Source of the DNA: Rhodamnia argentea
Lineage: Eukaryota > Streptophyta > Magnoliopsida > Myrtales > Myrtaceae
Assembly: GCF_020921035.1 (NCBI RefSeq)
Contig: NC_063151.1
Coordinates: 31,192,934-31,256,933, forward strand
DNA: 64,000 nt
Direction: 5' to 3'
In this document: positions 61,901-64,000 of the stretch, one piece after another
Position numbering within the stretch: position 1 is the first letter of the stretch
Layout: each line of letters starts with the position of its first letter
Made by a program: the position numbers and the translations under genes
Notes under the pieces: model-generated
What the model was told of the DNA's origin: nothing
The model's database searches: none
The model's input: the letters and a program-made list of their open reading frames with translations, nothing else

Positions 61901-63175
61901 TAGATGATAGAGTGAGGATACAGGCTGTGGCAGCTATCTGTGATCTGGCAAAATGTAATTTAAAGTTCATTCCACTCACATTGATATCTCAAGCAGCCGA
62001 AAGACTTAGAGATAAGAAGGTACGTTTCTTAAAGATCTACCTTTGTAGGCAGCAAGAGCTGTCCTAACTCCATAACGATCTCTCAAATGCAGATATCTGT
62101 GAGGAAGAAGGCCTTACAGAAGTTGATGGAGGTATATAGGAGTTATTGCAGCATGTGTGCTGAAGGCAACATGACCATAGTCGACCACTTCGAACGGATT
62201 CCATGCAATGTCTTGATGCTTTCCTATGATAGAGATTGTAAGGAATTCAGGTATGCCTACATATACCTTCTGTTCCCCGGCGATCAAATCGACATTTGGT
62301 GATGCAATTTTATTTGTGTTTTAGGTCCCAAAACATGGAGCTTCTACTTGCTGAAGATTTATTTCCTGATATTTCTTTACTGGAGAGAACAATGCATTGG
62401 GTGCACATGTTTTCTTTGTTCACATCTATGCATGTAAAGGCACTGGATACTATATTGTCTCAGAAACGCAGGTAAGCAGAAGTAGTAGATGCTGCATTAG
62501 GCAGAGTGAAGCATGGTTTACTAACGAAACAATTGTACTTGCAGGTTGCAGTCTGAGCTAAGAAATTTCTTGGCTCTAAGAAAGAAAGAGAAGGTGCTTT
62601 GCTTGAATTCTCACATTCTATTCTTCTTTGGTTTTTGAAGTTGGAGGCAGATTGTCATGCTGACTCTTTGTCATATGTGTCTACGTTTTTCCTGGAGTCC
62701 ATTATCGATTCCTGGTTTTATTTTTGCCTTGATATTCCACTGAAAGCACGATGAAGGTCAACATGCACAAATCTGTATGGAATTGAAGTAATTTGATTGT
62801 AGCTCTAGGTATCTCTTTCCCGTTACTTGACATTATGTTATGCAAAAAGGATTTTTCGTAACATGAATATCTTTACTGGAGTTGACTACCTGAATGAGAA
62901 TGGAAAATGATGTTCTTGTTTAGTCTTGTTTCTCTTGAAGATCGGTTATCATGTTGGAGCACTTATGAGTTAAATTGATGGTGCAGGAGACCTGTTCGGA
63001 TGAATTGGAAAAGAAAATCAAAGCATCATTTGAGAGAATGTCTGCATCATTTCTAGATCCCACCAAAGCAGAGGAGTGCTTTTACAAGCTAGACCAAATG
63101 AAGGATAATTATATTTTTAACTCGCTTGCTCAGCTGTTGGATGAAGCATCACTTATAAAAGCTCAACATGCCCGA
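58901..63175 (+). CDS. PDS5: PDS5 cohesin-associated protein, N-terminal part (continues past window)
   Basis: Eleven exons join in phase: 58901-58996, 59693-59926, 60085-60266, 60840-60960, 61191-61412, 61551-61767, 61874-62019, 62093-62250, 62325-62471, 62545-62593 and 62987-63175, giving 587 codons with no stop; the last visible donor is at 63176. The start has [12 protein letters not shown], then [20 protein letters not shown] and [36 protein letters not shown] and [18 protein letters not shown] are HEAT repeats, followed by [19 protein letters not shown] and [20 protein letters not shown]5 is a HEAT-repeat regulator of cohesin loading, release and maintenance; plant members also affect meiosis and DNA repair. 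The sequence resembles Arabidopsis PDS5B more than PDS5A by memory. About 1000 residues should lie beyond the window. Confidence 0.95.
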
Positions 63176-64000
63176 GTGCGTTGTCATCCTTACCTTACAT
63201 CTTTTGCTGGGCTACATATTTATTCACTTTTTCATCCATCTATTTTTGCATTGCTGCCTCTTCCAAGTTGTCCAGTGATTATGAATTACTTGCCTAAAGT
63301 ATTTTACCTTCATACCACCCAATTGATTAGTTTCATTGTCAGATACAACTAGTTGACTGAACACGTGATCCGTTCTCTTTGGCATACTTAATTGAGAAAC
63401 AATGTGAGTTTGTCTTGTAAAATTTTACTATCTTTTCAGAACAAACTTCCTCTGAATCAAGGCATCAACTTCCAATAGTAATTATGAAAGTGGTGAAACA
63501 ATAAAATCCTTACTTAGGAAGGACATTGTCCAAACCCCTTAAATCTGAGTGGACCAACCTAAAAAGATTCACAGTTGTTTATTACTTGACACTGCGTAAG
63601 GAACTTGATCATTGTTCCATGAGTGACATGATTTAATTAAGAGCTTGTTGGCAGTGCTGCAGCATCTTGCTTAACTGCTTGTTGTTGTCGTGGTGTTTGT
63701 ATCACAGTTATGGCTATTAAATACATTTGAAAACAAATATTTTAAGGTATTGTCCAATCTTCAACTTTTAGATAAGTGATATTTTTGTCTGAGTAAATCC
63801 TCAAAACTATGCTCTGGAAGCACCTATAAGGTGCTTTTTAGATGCCAATTTTGGAGTGTCATGGCTTTTGAGGTGTTGCCAAATACATGAAAAGAGCCAA
63901 AACACTTGTCAAAAAGCCAAAGCTACCTCACAACACTCCTTAACATCATCCAAAGTAGATAATGACCTAGAACCAGAATAAATGATATAACTTATCCAAG
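63176..64000 (+). other. PDS5 intron running off the window
   Basis: After the donor at 63176 no further PDS5 exon is recognisable up to the window end. A 125-codon frame that runs from the last exon into this DNA is intron read-through. Confidence 0.6.

Noticed and set aside
1-64000. CRISPR array, operon-type system, prophage, rRNA or tRNA genes
   Set aside because: No regularly spaced repeats, no polycistronic gene packing, and no cloverleaf or rRNA signatures seen; the window is plant nuclear DNA.

Overview
This window looks like nuclear DNA from a flowering plant, almost certainly a eudicot. Its genes have many short exons with GT-AG introns, long AT-rich spacers, CT/GA microsatellites and many small transposon relics, and the proteins match plant families. 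A woody rosid (possibly Myrtaceae) would fit the repeat families, but that is a guess from general impression and the species cannot be fixed from this sequence.

Layout. 1-9.9 kb is gene-poor: a possible last exon of an upstream gene, a solo LTR split by a Harbinger-like MITE, and a Mutator-like MITE. 10.0-12.3 kb (+) is a seven-exon WAT1/UMAMIT (nodulin MtN21, EamA) transporter. 13.2-15.8 kb (-) is LEW1/NUS1, the cis-prenyltransferase partner subunit; its first exon is not located. 18.6-21.6 kb (+) is an uncharacterised six-exon coiled-coil and membrane protein. 23.3-25.8 kb (-) is a LysM GPI-anchored receptor of the LYM1/LYM3 type. 28.8-38.0 kb (+) is ELG1/ATAD5, the PCNA-unloading AAA+ clamp unloader, in 16 exons. 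40.2-41.0 kb (+) is an N6AMT1/HemK2 methyltransferase with an intronless reading frame. 43.9-47.6 kb (-) is a Golgi UDP-galactose transporter (UDP-GALT1/GONST5 group). 47.6-54.5 kb is repeat-rich and gene-free. 54.5-57.3 kb (-) is a small two-exon gene of 116 codons whose 2.4 kb intron holds a complete 546 bp TRIM retrotransposon. 58.9 kb to the window end (+) is the 5' part of PDS5, a cohesin regulator, of which 11 exons are visible.

The gene order PDS5 - UDP-GALT1 - ELG1 - LYM - WAT1 appears to correspond to two duplicated Arabidopsis segments (from memory, At1g77600-77630 and At1g21870-21890), each of which has lost part of the set. The window therefore seems to keep an older, less fractionated arrangement, with LEW1, N6AMT1 and two unnamed genes interleaved. 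ELG1 and PDS5 both act on replicated chromatin; the remaining genes have unrelated jobs (protein glycosylation, wall or microbe sensing, transport).

No prokaryotic system, CRISPR array, rRNA or convincing tRNA was seen. The most unusual material is the set of small non-autonomous elements with readable ends and target duplications: solo LTR, TRIM, SINE, two Harbinger MITEs, and several Mutator-like MITEs that combine AT-rich arms with GC-rich cores. All exon boundaries were placed by hand from splice dinucleotides, phase and protein continuity.
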